A stretch of 64,000 nt of DNA from Actinokineospora globicatena (lineage in GTDB: Bacteria > Actinomycetota > Actinomycetes > Mycobacteriales > Pseudonocardiaceae): contig NZ_JAMTCR010000002.1 in the NCBI RefSeq assembly GCF_024171945.1, positions 1,240,001 through 1,304,000 of the forward strand, read 5' to 3'. Shown here in pieces: positions 17,409 through 26,027 of this stretch. The notes under the pieces are model-generated. The model saw only the letters and a list, made by a program, of their open reading frames with translations, did no database searches and had not been told where the DNA came from. Position numbers and translations under genes: made by a program. Position 1 is the first letter of the stretch. Every line of letters starts with the position of its first letter.

Positions 17409-17933
17409 CTACGCGACACCCCGCGCCCGCATGAAGGTGCCGACGTCGAGCCACTGCTTGTCACCGGCGGGCGGCAGGGTGTGCGGCTGGTACTGCCAGC
17501 CCTCCCACGGCGGCCGGGGCGGCTGCGGCGGCGACCCGCCGATGCCCAGCCCGGAGGCCACCGCGTTGGCGATGTCGCGCACGGCCTGGTTGAACCGGTC
17601 CACCGCCTGGTTGAACCGGTTGATCGCGCCGTTGAACCAGTTGACCACGGCCTCGCCGATCCGCTTGATCGCCGCGATCAGCTCGCGGACCTGCTGGGCG
17701 TGCCTGCGCAGCGCGGCGGCCGCCTCGTCGAGCTTGGTGGCGACCGCGTCGAGCGCCTTGCGGTCGTTGGCGACGGTCTCGCGGCACCGGTCGGCGGCGA
17801 TGGACTTCCACCGCATCGCCTGGGCCTGGCGGACCATCGTCGAGCCGTGCCCGCGGACCTCCTCGGCGTGCTGCTCGACGCGGCCCGCGAGCCGGTCGAG
17901 TTCGTCGGGATCGCCGTAGAACGACATGTCCAC
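17409..17933 (-). CDS. WXG100-superfamily-like protein with Asn/Phe heptads and Pro-rich tail
   Basis: A 174-residue helical protein. The N-terminal 100 residues form the two-helix pattern of WXG100/ESX proteins, with WKS in place of WxG at about residue 42. Then come three short repeats of the type (R/W)FNxA (NWFNGAI, NRFNQAV, DRFNQAV; residues 97-118), forming an amphipathic helix, followed by a Pro-rich region. It opens an operon of four tightly packed genes (this gene, the EspG-like gene, the hydrolase and the lipoprotein). The start may be the ATG of 17927 instead of the GTG at 17933. Confidence 0.7.
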   Translation of the reverse strand: MDMSFYGDPDELDRLAGRVEQHAEEVRGHGSTMVRQAQAMRWKSIAADRCRETVANDRKALDAVATKLDEAAAALRRHAQQVRELIAAIKRIGEAVVNWFNGAINRFNQAVDRFNQAVRDIANAVASGLGIGGSPPQPPRPPWEGWQYQPHTLPPAGDKQWLDVGTFMRARGVA

Positions 17934-18019
17934 CCCCAGGTCTTGGCCAACCCTTCGCAGGCGCTCAGACGCCGCCGGTGGCGGAGCGGTTCCCGGTCCG
18001 GGCCGACTTGGTCAACTGT

Positions 18020-18934
18020 TCACCGCACCCACTCCAGGAACCGGGCGCCCTGGAACGTCGTCGTGCCGAGGAACCGGGTGTTCGCGACCCGCAGCGGGCC
18101 CTCGAACCGGGTGCCCGCGAACCACGCGCGCTGGTGGAACACCATGTCGTTGGCGTGCAGCATGCCGTGGCTGACCGCCTTGGTGAACCAGGCGTGGCCG
18201 TGGATCTGCGTGCCCCACAGCGCGTTGGACCGGTGCAGGTGCGCCCAGCGCAGGGTCAGCGTGCCGATGGCCCGGCCGGACAGGTCGAAGTACTCCAGGT
18301 CGGCGCCGGTCAGGTCCAGGTCGAAGTACGGGCCCGGGTGGTCGGCGGGCGGTAGCAGCGCCGAGATCAGGCTCTGCGCGGTCTTGCGCACCTGGGCCTC
18401 GCTGTCGCCGTCCGGCGTCCGCTGGTACGGGATGCGCAGGTAGGAGCACAGGACGTCGAGCACGGTCTGGGTGTAGTACGGGCGGGAGCGGGCCAGGCCG
18501 TGGAGCACGTGCAGCGCGCCGATGCGGACCTGGTCGGCGCTGTTGCCCAGCAGTTCGACCGCGCGGGCGAAGCGCTCGTCGGCGACCCGCTCCCGGTCGA
18601 ACTCGGTGCGGTCGCTCTCCAGGTCGTGCCGCTTGCGCTCGATGTCCTGGCGGCGCTCCTCCACCCGGCGCCTGCGGTCGTTGAGCCACAGCGCGTAGAG
18701 GGCCACGACCGCGCCACCGGCGAGACCACCGGTCTTGAGCGCCTCACCCCGGTTGGCGTTGGGCTCGGTGAGCAGCCAGCCGCACACGGTGCCGAGCAGG
18801 CCGACGGAGATGAGCACGACGGCGAGCAGCCACCAGCGCTCCCGCGGCGCGCCCCTGCCGACCACCGACCCGAGCCCGATCGCGGCGCCCGCCGCGAGCA
18901 CGACAAGTCCGGTGATCAGGAAACCCAGGCCCAC
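18020..18934 (-). CDS. Pentapeptide-repeat-like protein with two N-terminal membrane helices
   Basis: A 304-residue protein. Two transmembrane helices occur at about residues 3-22 and 34-55 and a possible third at 68-82. A charged coiled coil (RRRRVEERRQDIERKRHDLE and on, about 86-120) and a helical segment (FARAVELLG to SYLRIPYQ) follow. The C-terminal third has degenerate pentapeptide-type repeats (LDLTGADLEYFDLSGR, near 207). Proteins of this layout are common in actinomycetes and their function is unknown; the soluble part would face the cytoplasm. It is not coupled to either neighbour. Confidence 0.75.
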   Translation of the reverse strand: MGLGFLITGLVVLAAGAAIGLGSVVGRGAPRERWWLLAVVLISVGLLGTVCGWLLTEPNANRGEALKTGGLAGGAVVALYALWLNDRRRRVEERRQDIERKRHDLESDRTEFDRERVADERFARAVELLGNSADQVRIGALHVLHGLARSRPYYTQTVLDVLCSYLRIPYQRTPDGDSEAQVRKTAQSLISALLPPADHPGPYFDLDLTGADLEYFDLSGRAIGTLTLRWAHLHRSNALWGTQIHGHAWFTKAVSHGMLHANDMVFHQRAWFAGTRFEGPLRVANTRFLGTTTFQGARFLEWVR

Positions 18935-18956
18935 GGCGGGTGAACCTACCCGACGA

Positions 18957-19748
18957 TCACCCGGTCGCGAGCACCCTGAGCCGGTCGACGGCGCCGTTGA
19001 AGTAGTTCTGGTCCAGCGGCGAGGAGGTGTACTGCCAGAAGGTCCAGTACGGCCAGTTGTAGGGCAGCGTGCCCACCGACGAGGAGTACCTGGCGACCCA
19101 CAGCGGGTTAGCGCCCGCGAAGGAGGTGTTGCCGACGCACTGGGCCCACCAGCTGGTGCTCGTGTAGATCACCGCGTCGCGGCCCGCGCGGGCGCGGTAG
19201 GTGGTGGTGAAGTCGCGGATCCACGCGGCCATCGCGGCCTGGGTCTTGCCGTAGCAAGTCGCGCCGTACGGGTTGTACTCCAGGTCGACCACGCCGGGCA
19301 GGGTCTTGCCGTCCCGCGACCAGCCGCCGCCGTTGGTGGCGAAGTAGGTCGCCTGCGCGGCGCCGGTCGAGCGGTCCGGCAGCGCGAAGTGGTACGCGCC
19401 GCGGATCATGCCCACGCCGTAGGAGCCGGTGTACTGCTGGGTGAAGAAGGGGTTCTTGTACCCGGTGCCCTCGGTGGCCTTGACGAAGGCGAACCGCTTG
19501 CCTTGGCTCCACCAGTACGCCCAGTCGACGTTGCCCTGGTAGCTGGCGACGTCCATGCCCGCCACGGTGGCCAGCCCGGTCGGCGGCGCGGTGACCATCC
19601 GCTGCACCGGCTCGTGCTTGCGGATCTGCGACCCGAGCGGGTGGTCGGTGGGTGTCGGCGCGGCGGCCGATGGCAGTGCCGCCGCCACCGTCGCCGCCGC
19701 GCACAGGACGGCCGTGACGGCGGATCTGGCCCCGAGGACAATGGACAT
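18957..19748 (-). CDS. Secreted GH25 lysozyme (N,O-diacetylmuramidase family)
   Basis: Hydrolyses the beta-1,4 bond between MurNAc and GlcNAc in peptidoglycan. The 263-residue protein starts at the ATG of 19748 behind AAAGGA. It carries a Sec signal peptide (about 1-29, ending in PSAAA). The GH25 barrel begins with GMDVASYQGNVDW (near 64); the catalytic pair is in VVDLEYNPYG (DxE, near 150) and the C-terminal WQYTSS strand is also typical. Two cysteines (near 161 and 196) may form a disulfide. It is divergent from the GGDEF-EAL gene. Possible roles are cell-wall turnover or attack on competitors. Confidence 0.93.
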   Translation of the reverse strand: MSIVLGARSAVTAVLCAAATVAAALPSAAAPTPTDHPLGSQIRKHEPVQRMVTAPPTGLATVAGMDVASYQGNVDWAYWWSQGKRFAFVKATEGTGYKNPFFTQQYTGSYGVGMIRGAYHFALPDRSTGAAQATYFATNGGGWSRDGKTLPGVVDLEYNPYGATCYGKTQAAMAAWIRDFTTTYRARAGRDAVIYTSTSWWAQCVGNTSFAGANPLWVARYSSSVGTLPYNWPYWTFWQYTSSPLDQNYFNGAVDRLRVLATG

Positions 19749-20083
19749 GGTTGATCGTCCTTTCCGAGTGCCCACACAATGATCAAGGGAACGGGCGGGT
19801 ACTCGCGGTAGCCGCCCGTGCGTCGATTGTGATCGGATAACCATCCACTTGTCACGCTTAAGCGTGAAGGATTCACCAGAGCAGGGGTGAACTGGGGTGA
19901 TGTCGTTCAGCGGCGGTGGGAAAGAACCGCACGGTCCACACCGAATGGACGCTTTCCGTAGTCGCGCGGGTGCGCTATGTCAACTCAGGACTCAGGGGTG
20001 ATCGGGGGCGCATCCGGGCTGGCTACCTGGCGTTGAAGAGGTGAGACTTTGCGTTGACCGGCGTGGGTGGGGAAGGGAGAGCG
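19749..20083. other. 335-bp divergent promoter region between lysozyme and GGDEF-EAL genes
   Basis: No gene is seen. It holds a perfect 16-bp palindrome (19852-19867), a candidate regulatory site, and the ribosome site for the plus-strand gene. Clear -35/-10 pairs were not found. Confidence 0.6.
19852..19867. promoter_or_regulatory. Perfect 16-bp palindrome TCACGCTTAAGCGTGA
   Basis: Both 8-base arms match exactly. It lies about 104 bases upstream of the lysozyme start and about 217 upstream of the GGDEF-EAL start, so it could be an operator for either; the binding protein is unknown. Confidence 0.5.
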
Positions 20084-22177
20084 GTGGGCGGAGGACCCGA
20101 CGCGTTCGCGCGGATGTGGGCGGCCGTGCTCACCGAGACGGGCTACGTCGCCATGGACCGCCGCGGCCTGGTCGAGCAGATGCGCGAGTACACCGAGGTG
20201 CTGCTGACCTGCCTGCGGGCGGACCGGTTCACCCCGGAGCCGGTGGAGCGGATCGGCGCCGGGCTGGTCGCCATGCGGTTGGCCGGACCGGAAACGCTCA
20301 GAGCGTCACTGCAGCTCATCGGATCCGACCTGGCGCGGGTCACTGAGGCGGGTGAACTGCGGGCGGAGTTGTTGCCCGCTGTGCAAGGCGCGTTCGCCGC
20401 GGGCTTCGCCACCGCCATGCAGGAGAAGATCTTCCGCGACCAGGAGACCATCCGCAGGGCCGCGCTGGAGGCCAGGCGCGGCGCCGAGGCGCGGCTGCTG
20501 GCCAGCGAGGCCCGGTTCCGGGCGATGTTCAACCAGGCCGCCGTCGGCATCGCCATCGGGGACGCGGACGGCACCCTGCTGGAGATCAACACCGCGCTGG
20601 CCGAGATGCTCGGCTACCCGGTCGAGCAGCTGCGCGGGATGAACGTCGACGACCTGCGCTTCCCCGACGAGCCAGCCGCCATGCGCATGCCGTTCGACGA
20701 GGTGAGCTCCGGCGCGCGCGACCACTACCGGATGGAGCGGCGGCTGCGCCGCGCCGACGGGACGCCGTTGTGGACGGACATCACGGTGTCGCTGGTGCGC
20801 ACCGAGACCGGGGAACCGCAGTACCTGGTCGGCATGATCGAGGACATCACCGACCGGCACCTGCTCGAGGAGCGGTTGCGCCACCAGGCCAACCACGACC
20901 CGCTGACCGGCCTCGGCAACCGGGCCAGGTTCACCGAGCGGCTCACCGCCGCGTTCGGCTGCGCCGACGACACCAGGGTCGGCGTCTGCTACCTGGACCT
21001 GGACGGCTTCAAGGTCATCAACGACAGCCTCGGCCACGACATCGGCGACGAGCTGCTGGTCGCCGTCGCGGCCCGGCTCGACCGGCTGGTCACCGCGCCC
21101 GGCCGGATCGTGGCCAGGTTGGGCGGCGACGAGTTCGTGGTGCTGGTCGAGCGCAGCGCGGGGCGGGCCGAGCTGATCGAGCTGGCCGACCGGATCCTGG
21201 CCGCGCTCGCCGAACCGTTCCCGATCGGCGGGCACCGGCTCGCCGTGTCCGCCAGCATCGGCCTGGTCGAGCGCTCGGTGGTCGGCGCCACCCCGGCCGA
21301 CACCATGCGCGACGCCGACGTGACCCTGTACTGGGCCAAGGCGGACGGCAAGAACCGCTGGGCCGCTTACGACCCGGACCGCAACGCCCGCGAGGTCGCC
21401 CGCTTCACCCTGTCCGCGCGGATGCCCGCCGCGGTGGAGAGCGAAGAGTTCTACGTGGACTACCAGCCGATCGTCCGGCTCAGCGACGGCGAGCTGATCG
21501 GCGTCGAGGCGCTGGTCCGCTGGGCGCACCCGGAGTTCGGCAGGCTCGGCCCGGACCAGTTCATCGGGTTGGCCGAGGAGACCGGGTTGATCGTCCCGCT
21601 CGGCCGCTGGGTGCTGCGCGAGGCCACCAAGCAGGCCCGCCGCTGGCACGACGCCTACGGCGACCGCGCGCCGATGGTCAGCGTCAACCTCGCCGCCCGG
21701 CAGACCGAGGAACCCACCCTGGTCGCCGACGTCGCCACCATCATCAAGGCCGCCAACGTGCCGCCGTCGACCATCCAGCTGGAACTGACCGAGAGCGCCA
21801 TCATGAACACCACCGGCGGGCCGCTGCGCACCCTGCGCGACCTCGCCGACCTGGGCATCCGGATCGCCATCGACGACTTCGGCACCGGCTACTCGAACCT
21901 GGCCTACCTGCGCCACTTGCCGGTGCACGCCATCAAGCTCGCCGGGTCCTTCATGGAGGGTCTGCGCGACTCCCCCACGGCCGACCCCGCCGACGCCCAG
22001 ATCGTCACCACGCTGGTCGCGCTGTCGCACGCCCTCGGGCACGTCGTCATCGCCGAAGGGGTGGAGGACCCGGAGCAGGCCGACCGGCTCCGCGAGTTCG
22101 GCTGCGACAACGCCCAGGGCTGGTTGTTCGCCAAACCCGGCCGCCCCGAGGAAATCGAGCGCTGGCTGGAGAAGTAG
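20084..22177 (+). CDS. PAS-GGDEF-EAL protein (cyclic di-GMP turnover)
   Basis: Makes and/or degrades cyclic di-GMP. I chose the GTG at 20084 because GGAAGGGAG precedes it; in-frame TTG 20054 is the alternative. Of 697 residues, about 1-135 form a helical N-terminal domain, about 140-260 a PAS domain (FRAMFNQAAVGIAIGDADG), about 265-430 GGDEF (RLGGDEFVVL near 346, intact active site) and about 440-695 EAL (GVEALVRW near 475, DDFGTGYSNLAYL near 595, intact). No RxxD inhibitory site is seen before GGDEF. It is predicted soluble. Which activity dominates cannot be told, but c-di-GMP links it to the RsiG protein at 31692-32297. Confidence 0.93.
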   Translation: MGGGPDAFARMWAAVLTETGYVAMDRRGLVEQMREYTEVLLTCLRADRFTPEPVERIGAGLVAMRLAGPETLRASLQLIGSDLARVTEAGELRAELLPAVQGAFAAGFATAMQEKIFRDQETIRRAALEARRGAEARLLASEARFRAMFNQAAVGIAIGDADGTLLEINTALAEMLGYPVEQLRGMNVDDLRFPDEPAAMRMPFDEVSSGARDHYRMERRLRRADGTPLWTDITVSLVRTETGEPQYLVGMIEDITDRHLLEERLRHQANHDPLTGLGNRARFTERLTAAFGCADDTRVGVCYLDLDGFKVINDSLGHDIGDELLVAVAARLDRLVTAPGRIVARLGGDEFVVLVERSAGRAELIELADRILAALAEPFPIGGHRLAVSASIGLVERSVVGATPADTMRDADVTLYWAKADGKNRWAAYDPDRNAREVARFTLSARMPAAVESEEFYVDYQPIVRLSDGELIGVEALVRWAHPEFGRLGPDQFIGLAEETGLIVPLGRWVLREATKQARRWHDAYGDRAPMVSVNLAARQTEEPTLVADVATIIKAANVPPSTIQLELTESAIMNTTGGPLRTLRDLADLGIRIAIDDFGTGYSNLAYLRHLPVHAIKLAGSFMEGLRDSPTADPADAQIVTTLVALSHALGHVVIAEGVEDPEQADRLREFGCDNAQGWLFAKPGRPEEIERWLEK

Positions 22178-22181
22178 CGGG

Positions 22182-22841
22182 TCAGCGCAGTCGGTAGCGG
22201 CGTTCGGGGCGACCGGTCCCGCCGTAGCGGAGGCGGACCTCGGCGCGGTTGGAGTCGACGAAGTGCTCCAGGTAGCGGCGGGCGCTGACGCGGGAGAGCT
22301 GGGCCTGGGCGGCGCACTCGGCGGCGGACATGTCGGGGTCGGCGGCCCGCAGGACCTGTTCGACGAGGGTCGCGGTCTGCTCGGTGAGCCCCTTGGGCAG
22401 CGCTGAGCGGGGGCGGGCGCCGAAGACCTCGTCGATGGCGGCCTGGTCGGCGCTGGTGAGCTCGCCGAGTCGGGTGTGGACAGTCGCGAAGTGGCGCAGC
22501 TGGTCGTACAAAGCCGTGTACGCGAAGGGTTTGACGAGGTAGTGCAGTACGCCGCCGCGCAGCGCGCCGCGGATCGTGTCGACGTCGGTCGCGGCGCTGA
22601 TGACGATGACGTCCGGCTCGGCCGGGCCGTTGCGCAGTTCGCGCAGGACTTCCAGGCCGCCCATGTCCGGTAGGTAGATGTCGAGCAGGACAAGGTCGGG
22701 GCGTAGTCGGGCGGTCAGTGCGAGGGCTTGGGCGCCGGTGTGCGCGACGCCCGCGACCGTGAACCCGGGGGTGCGCTCGATGTATCCACTGTGGACCCTG
22801 GCCACCATGAAGTCGTCGTCCACCACGAGCACGCTGATCAC
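22182..22841 (-). CDS. CitB/DcuR-type response regulator
   Basis: A 219-residue two-component regulator. The receiver domain (1-120) has the acidic pair at residues 8-10, phosphoacceptor Asp54 in VLLDIYLPD and Lys in the VKPFAY loop near 104. The C-terminal part carries a helix-turn-helix (AAECAAQAQLSRVSARRYLEHF, near 174-195) of the kind found in citrate/C4-dicarboxylate regulators. Its ATG overlaps the histidine-kinase TGA (ATGA). The divergent TctCBA transporter next door is the obvious target, as in other CitAB/TctDE-regulated systems. Confidence 0.9.
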   Translation of the reverse strand: MISVLVVDDDFMVARVHSGYIERTPGFTVAGVAHTGAQALALTARLRPDLVLLDIYLPDMGGLEVLRELRNGPAEPDVIVISAATDVDTIRGALRGGVLHYLVKPFAYTALYDQLRHFATVHTRLGELTSADQAAIDEVFGARPRSALPKGLTEQTATLVEQVLRAADPDMSAAECAAQAQLSRVSARRYLEHFVDSNRAEVRLRYGGTGRPERRYRLR

Positions 22842-24388
22842 ACTGGCACCTCCGGCATCCGTGCGGTGAACACCGCGCCGTCGACCTCGACCGTCCCGCC
22901 GCGGCTCAAGCAGGTCTGCCGGGTCAGGGCCAGGCCCAGCCCGCGCTGACCGCCCTCTTCGGCGGCCTTGGTGGTGAAACCGTGCCGGAACACCTCTGAG
23001 GCGAGGTCCGGTGCCACCCCCGGCCCCGAGTCGCGCACCACGACCTGGACCACCCCGTTCTCGTGCGTCAACGCCACCTCGATCCAGCCACCCCCGCCGC
23101 GCACCGAGTCCAGCGCGTTGTCGACGAGATTCCCCAGCACCGTCACCAGATCCGCCGACAGGTGCTCGTCGACGGCGCCCAGTCGGCTCGACGGTTCCAG
23201 CCGCAGACCCACGGCCTGCTCGGCGGCCAGGCTCGACTTCGCCACCAGCAGCGCGGCCACCGCCGGGTCGGCCACGTGCGAGCTGACCTCGGACTGCCAG
23301 GCCGACCTGGTGTGGCTGACCCGGTCGACGAAGCGCCGGACCTCGTCGTACTCGCCGAGCTCGATCAGGCCCGCGATGGTGTGCAGCCGGTTGGAGAACT
23401 CGTGCGCCTGCGCCCGCAGCGTGTCCGTGGTGGCGCGGTTGGCGTCCAACTCGTGCCGCAGCGCGACGATCTCGGTGCGGTCGCGCAAGGTCACCACCGA
23501 CCCGACGCCGTCACCACCGCTGATCGGCATCCGGTTCATGATCAGGACCCGGCCGCGGCGCAGCACGATCTGGTCGGCGCCCTCGGCCCGGCCGCTGAGC
23601 ACGTCGAGCGCGCGGTCGTTGAACTCGAAGTCGGTGACCGGCCGCCCCACCGCGTCGTCCGGCAGCGACAGCAGGGTCTTGGCGTGGTCGTTGACCAGCG
23701 TCACCCTGCCCTGCGGGTCCAGGCCGACCACGCCCTCCTTGATGCCGTGCAACATTGCCTCGCGGTGCTCGACCAGCCCGGCGATCTCGGTCGGCTCCAG
23801 CCCCAGCGTCTGCCGCTTCACCCGCCGGGCCACCAGCAGCGACCCGCCGACGCCGAGCACCGTCGCCACCCCGAGGATCAGCAGCGCCTCGCCGGGCGAG
23901 TGCACCACGCCAGCCACGAACGAGGGCCGGTCCACCTCCGCCGCGACGATCCCGATCACCGCGCCGTCGTCCCCGATCACCGGGACGTGCGCGACCAGGT
24001 GCGCGCCGACCTCACCGACCCAGGACCGTCCAGACTGGACAGTGCTGCCGCCGACCGGCAGCTGACCGCCGACCTGCGACGGGTCCGGCGAGGTCAGCAC
24101 CCGAAGCGCGGGCAACGCGATCAACACCCCGTCCGCGCCGGAAAGGCTGCGCGCGCTCTCCGCGAACGGCGGGAGTTGGTGGTAGCGCAGGGGGTCGGCC
24201 AGCGCGGCCCGCACCCCCGGGGTCGCGGCGACGTCCTCGGCGACCGACAGCATCCTGCGGCCCTCGGTGGTCTGGAACGCCGACCGCGCCTGGACCGCCG
24301 AGAACACCGCGACGGCCGCGAGCAGGGTCACCACGACCACCACCTGCCAACCGAGCAGTTGGCGCGCCAGTGAGCCCCGTCCAGCCAT
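22838..24388 (-). CDS. CitA/DcuS-type sensor histidine kinase
   Basis: A 516-residue membrane sensor. Transmembrane helices lie at about 12-33 and 165-187, enclosing an extracytoplasmic sensor domain (about 35-163) of the citrate/dicarboxylate PAS type. A cytoplasmic PAS (about 205-305) follows, then the phosphoacceptor region AHEFSNRLH (His329) and a HATPase domain with NLVDNALDS, DSGPGV and RGLGLAL. The ATG at 24388 gives a normal N-terminus; the open frame continuing to 24499 is not conserved in character. It is paired with the response regulator by ATGA overlap. The ligand is probably a di- or tricarboxylate, inferred from family and from the adjacent transporter. Confidence 0.92.
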   Translation of the reverse strand: MAGRGSLARQLLGWQVVVVVTLLAAVAVFSAVQARSAFQTTEGRRMLSVAEDVAATPGVRAALADPLRYHQLPPFAESARSLSGADGVLIALPALRVLTSPDPSQVGGQLPVGGSTVQSGRSWVGEVGAHLVAHVPVIGDDGAVIGIVAAEVDRPSFVAGVVHSPGEALLILGVATVLGVGGSLLVARRVKRQTLGLEPTEIAGLVEHREAMLHGIKEGVVGLDPQGRVTLVNDHAKTLLSLPDDAVGRPVTDFEFNDRALDVLSGRAEGADQIVLRRGRVLIMNRMPISGGDGVGSVVTLRDRTEIVALRHELDANRATTDTLRAQAHEFSNRLHTIAGLIELGEYDEVRRFVDRVSHTRSAWQSEVSSHVADPAVAALLVAKSSLAAEQAVGLRLEPSSRLGAVDEHLSADLVTVLGNLVDNALDSVRGGGGWIEVALTHENGVVQVVVRDSGPGVAPDLASEVFRHGFTTKAAEEGGQRGLGLALTRQTCLSRGGTVEVDGAVFTARMPEVPV

Positions 24389-24522
24389 CGCACCAGTGTG
24401 CCCTGGCGAACCCGACTCAGCCTGTGAACACAAGGACCACAACGACCGCTGTGGCCGCAACGCGACAGCTGCCGCAATCCGGGGGCAACATGCTGTCAAC
24501 CAACGACGAGAGGTGGGTCACA

Positions 24523-25503
24523 GTGCGCGTATCGCCGCTGGCCGCCGCGCTGACCGCTCTGGCGGCGGTGCTGCTGGTGCCCCCGTTGCTCAGCTCGGGT
24601 GACTCCGACAGCACCGGCGTGCGCGGGTTGCGCGTGCTCGTGCCGAACTCGCCGGGCGGTGGCTACGACATCACCGCGAGGACCGCGGCCAAGTCGATCG
24701 AGGACAGCGGCCTGTCCAGCGGGATCGAGGTGTTCAACCTGCCCGGCGCCGGTGGCACCGTCGGTCTCGGGCGGCTGGTGAACGAGCGCGGCAACGACAA
24801 GCTGATCATGTCGATGGGCCTGGGTGTCGTCGGCAGCGTGTACACGAACAAGTCGCCCTCGTCGTTGGCCGACACGACGCCGATCGCCAAGCTCATCGAG
24901 GAACCGGACATCGTGGTGGTGGCCAAGGGCTCCCCCTACACCGACCTCGCCGGGCTGATCACCGCGTGGAAGGCGAACCCGGGCGCGGTGCCGGTCGGCG
25001 GCGGGTCGTCCCCTGGCGGACCCGACCACCTCGCGCCGATGCTCATGGCGAAGGCCGTCGGCCTGGCGCCGAGAGACGTCAACTACGTGCCGTTCGACGG
25101 CGGCGGCGAGCTGCTCGCCTCGGTACTCGGCGGCAAGGTCGCCTTCGGCGTCTCCGGCATCGGCGAATACCGCGACCAGATCCAGGCGGGCGAGTTGCGG
25201 GTATTGGCCGTCACCAGCGGGAAGCGGATCCCCGGTGTCGACGCCCCGACGCTGCAGGAGTCCGGTGTGGACGTCGACTTCACCAACTGGCGCGGGATCG
25301 TCGCCCCGCCCGGCATCACCGACACCGCGCGCGACCGGCTGGTCAAGCTGCTCACCGACCTGCACGGCTCCGGCGCGTGGCAGGAGGCGCTGCGGCGCAA
25401 CGGCTGGACCGACGCGTTCGAGACCGGCCCGGCGTTCGGCCGGTTCCTCGCCGCCGAGAACGCCAGGGTCGCCGACGTGCTGAGGGAGCTGGGGCTGGCA
25501 TGA
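24523..25503 (+). CDS. TctC-type tripartite tricarboxylate transporter substrate-binding protein
   Basis: Extracytoplasmic solute receptor of a TTT transporter. The GTG at 24523 has GAGAGGTG upstream and begins a hydrophobic signal/anchor sequence (about 5-25). The mature domain has the family signatures VPNSPGGGYDITAR (near 43), FNLPGAGGTVG (near 72), PDHLAPMLMAK and VPFDGGGELLASVLGG (near 190), and WRGIVAPPG near 255. At 326 residues the length is usual. Its TGA overlaps the TctB ATG (ATGA). It is divergent from the CitAB genes across 134 bases, where the regulator's operator would be expected. Confidence 0.93.
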   Translation: MRVSPLAAALTALAAVLLVPPLLSSGDSDSTGVRGLRVLVPNSPGGGYDITARTAAKSIEDSGLSSGIEVFNLPGAGGTVGLGRLVNERGNDKLIMSMGLGVVGSVYTNKSPSSLADTTPIAKLIEEPDIVVVAKGSPYTDLAGLITAWKANPGAVPVGGGSSPGGPDHLAPMLMAKAVGLAPRDVNYVPFDGGGELLASVLGGKVAFGVSGIGEYRDQIQAGELRVLAVTSGKRIPGVDAPTLQESGVDVDFTNWRGIVAPPGITDTARDRLVKLLTDLHGSGAWQEALRRNGWTDAFETGPAFGRFLAAENARVADVLRELGLA

Positions 25504-26027
25504 GCGCGCTCACCGAGAACCGGACCAGGTTCGACCGCCAGTGGCTGCGCGAGCACTCCGAACTGGGCGTCTGCGTGGTGCTCGCCGCGCTCGGCGTCCT
25601 GGTGCTCACCGACGCGCTGCGCATCCCCACCGACTTCGCCCAGCGCGGCCCGGTCGGCCCCAAGGCGGTGCCGGTGCTCGTCGGCGGCCTGTTGCTGCTG
25701 GTCGCGGCGCTGCTGGCCCGCGACGTGCTGCGCGGCGGCAAGGGCGAGGCCGAGGCGGGCGAGGACGTCGACCTGTCCGAGCCGGGCGACTGGAAGACGG
25801 TGCTGCTGCTGTCCGGGGCGTTCCTGGCCAACGCGGCGCTGATCGGGCTGCTCGGCTTCCCGATCTCCGGCACGGTCCTGTTCTGGGGTGCCGCCTACGC
25901 GCTCGGCAGCCGGGAACTGGTGCGTGACCCGCTCATCGCGGCTGGCATGTCGCTGGTCACCTACGTCGTGTTCAACAACCTGCTCGGGGTGCCCCTGCCC
26001 GGCGGACCGCTGATGGGGGTGTTGTGA
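25500..26027 (+). CDS. TctB-type small membrane subunit of the TTT transporter
   Basis: A 175-residue protein with four predicted transmembrane helices (about residues 22-40, 58-74, 98-120 and 135-160) and a charged linker (GGKGEAEAGEDVD, near 80). TctB is the short, poorly conserved membrane subunit that accompanies TctA. It is identified from size, topology, the GPVGPKAVPVLVGG segment and its place between tctC and tctA. It overlaps tctC by ATGA and abuts tctA (TGA followed directly by GTG). Confidence 0.88.
   Translation: MSALTENRTRFDRQWLREHSELGVCVVLAALGVLVLTDALRIPTDFAQRGPVGPKAVPVLVGGLLLLVAALLARDVLRGGKGEAEAGEDVDLSEPGDWKTVLLLSGAFLANAALIGLLGFPISGTVLFWGAAYALGSRELVRDPLIAAGMSLVTYVVFNNLLGVPLPGGPLMGVL

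Noticed and set aside
20306..22693. 795-codon open frame on the minus strand opposite the GGDEF-EAL gene
   Set aside because: Runs antisense through intact PAS, GGDEF and EAL motifs and into the response regulator in another frame; no domain of its own.
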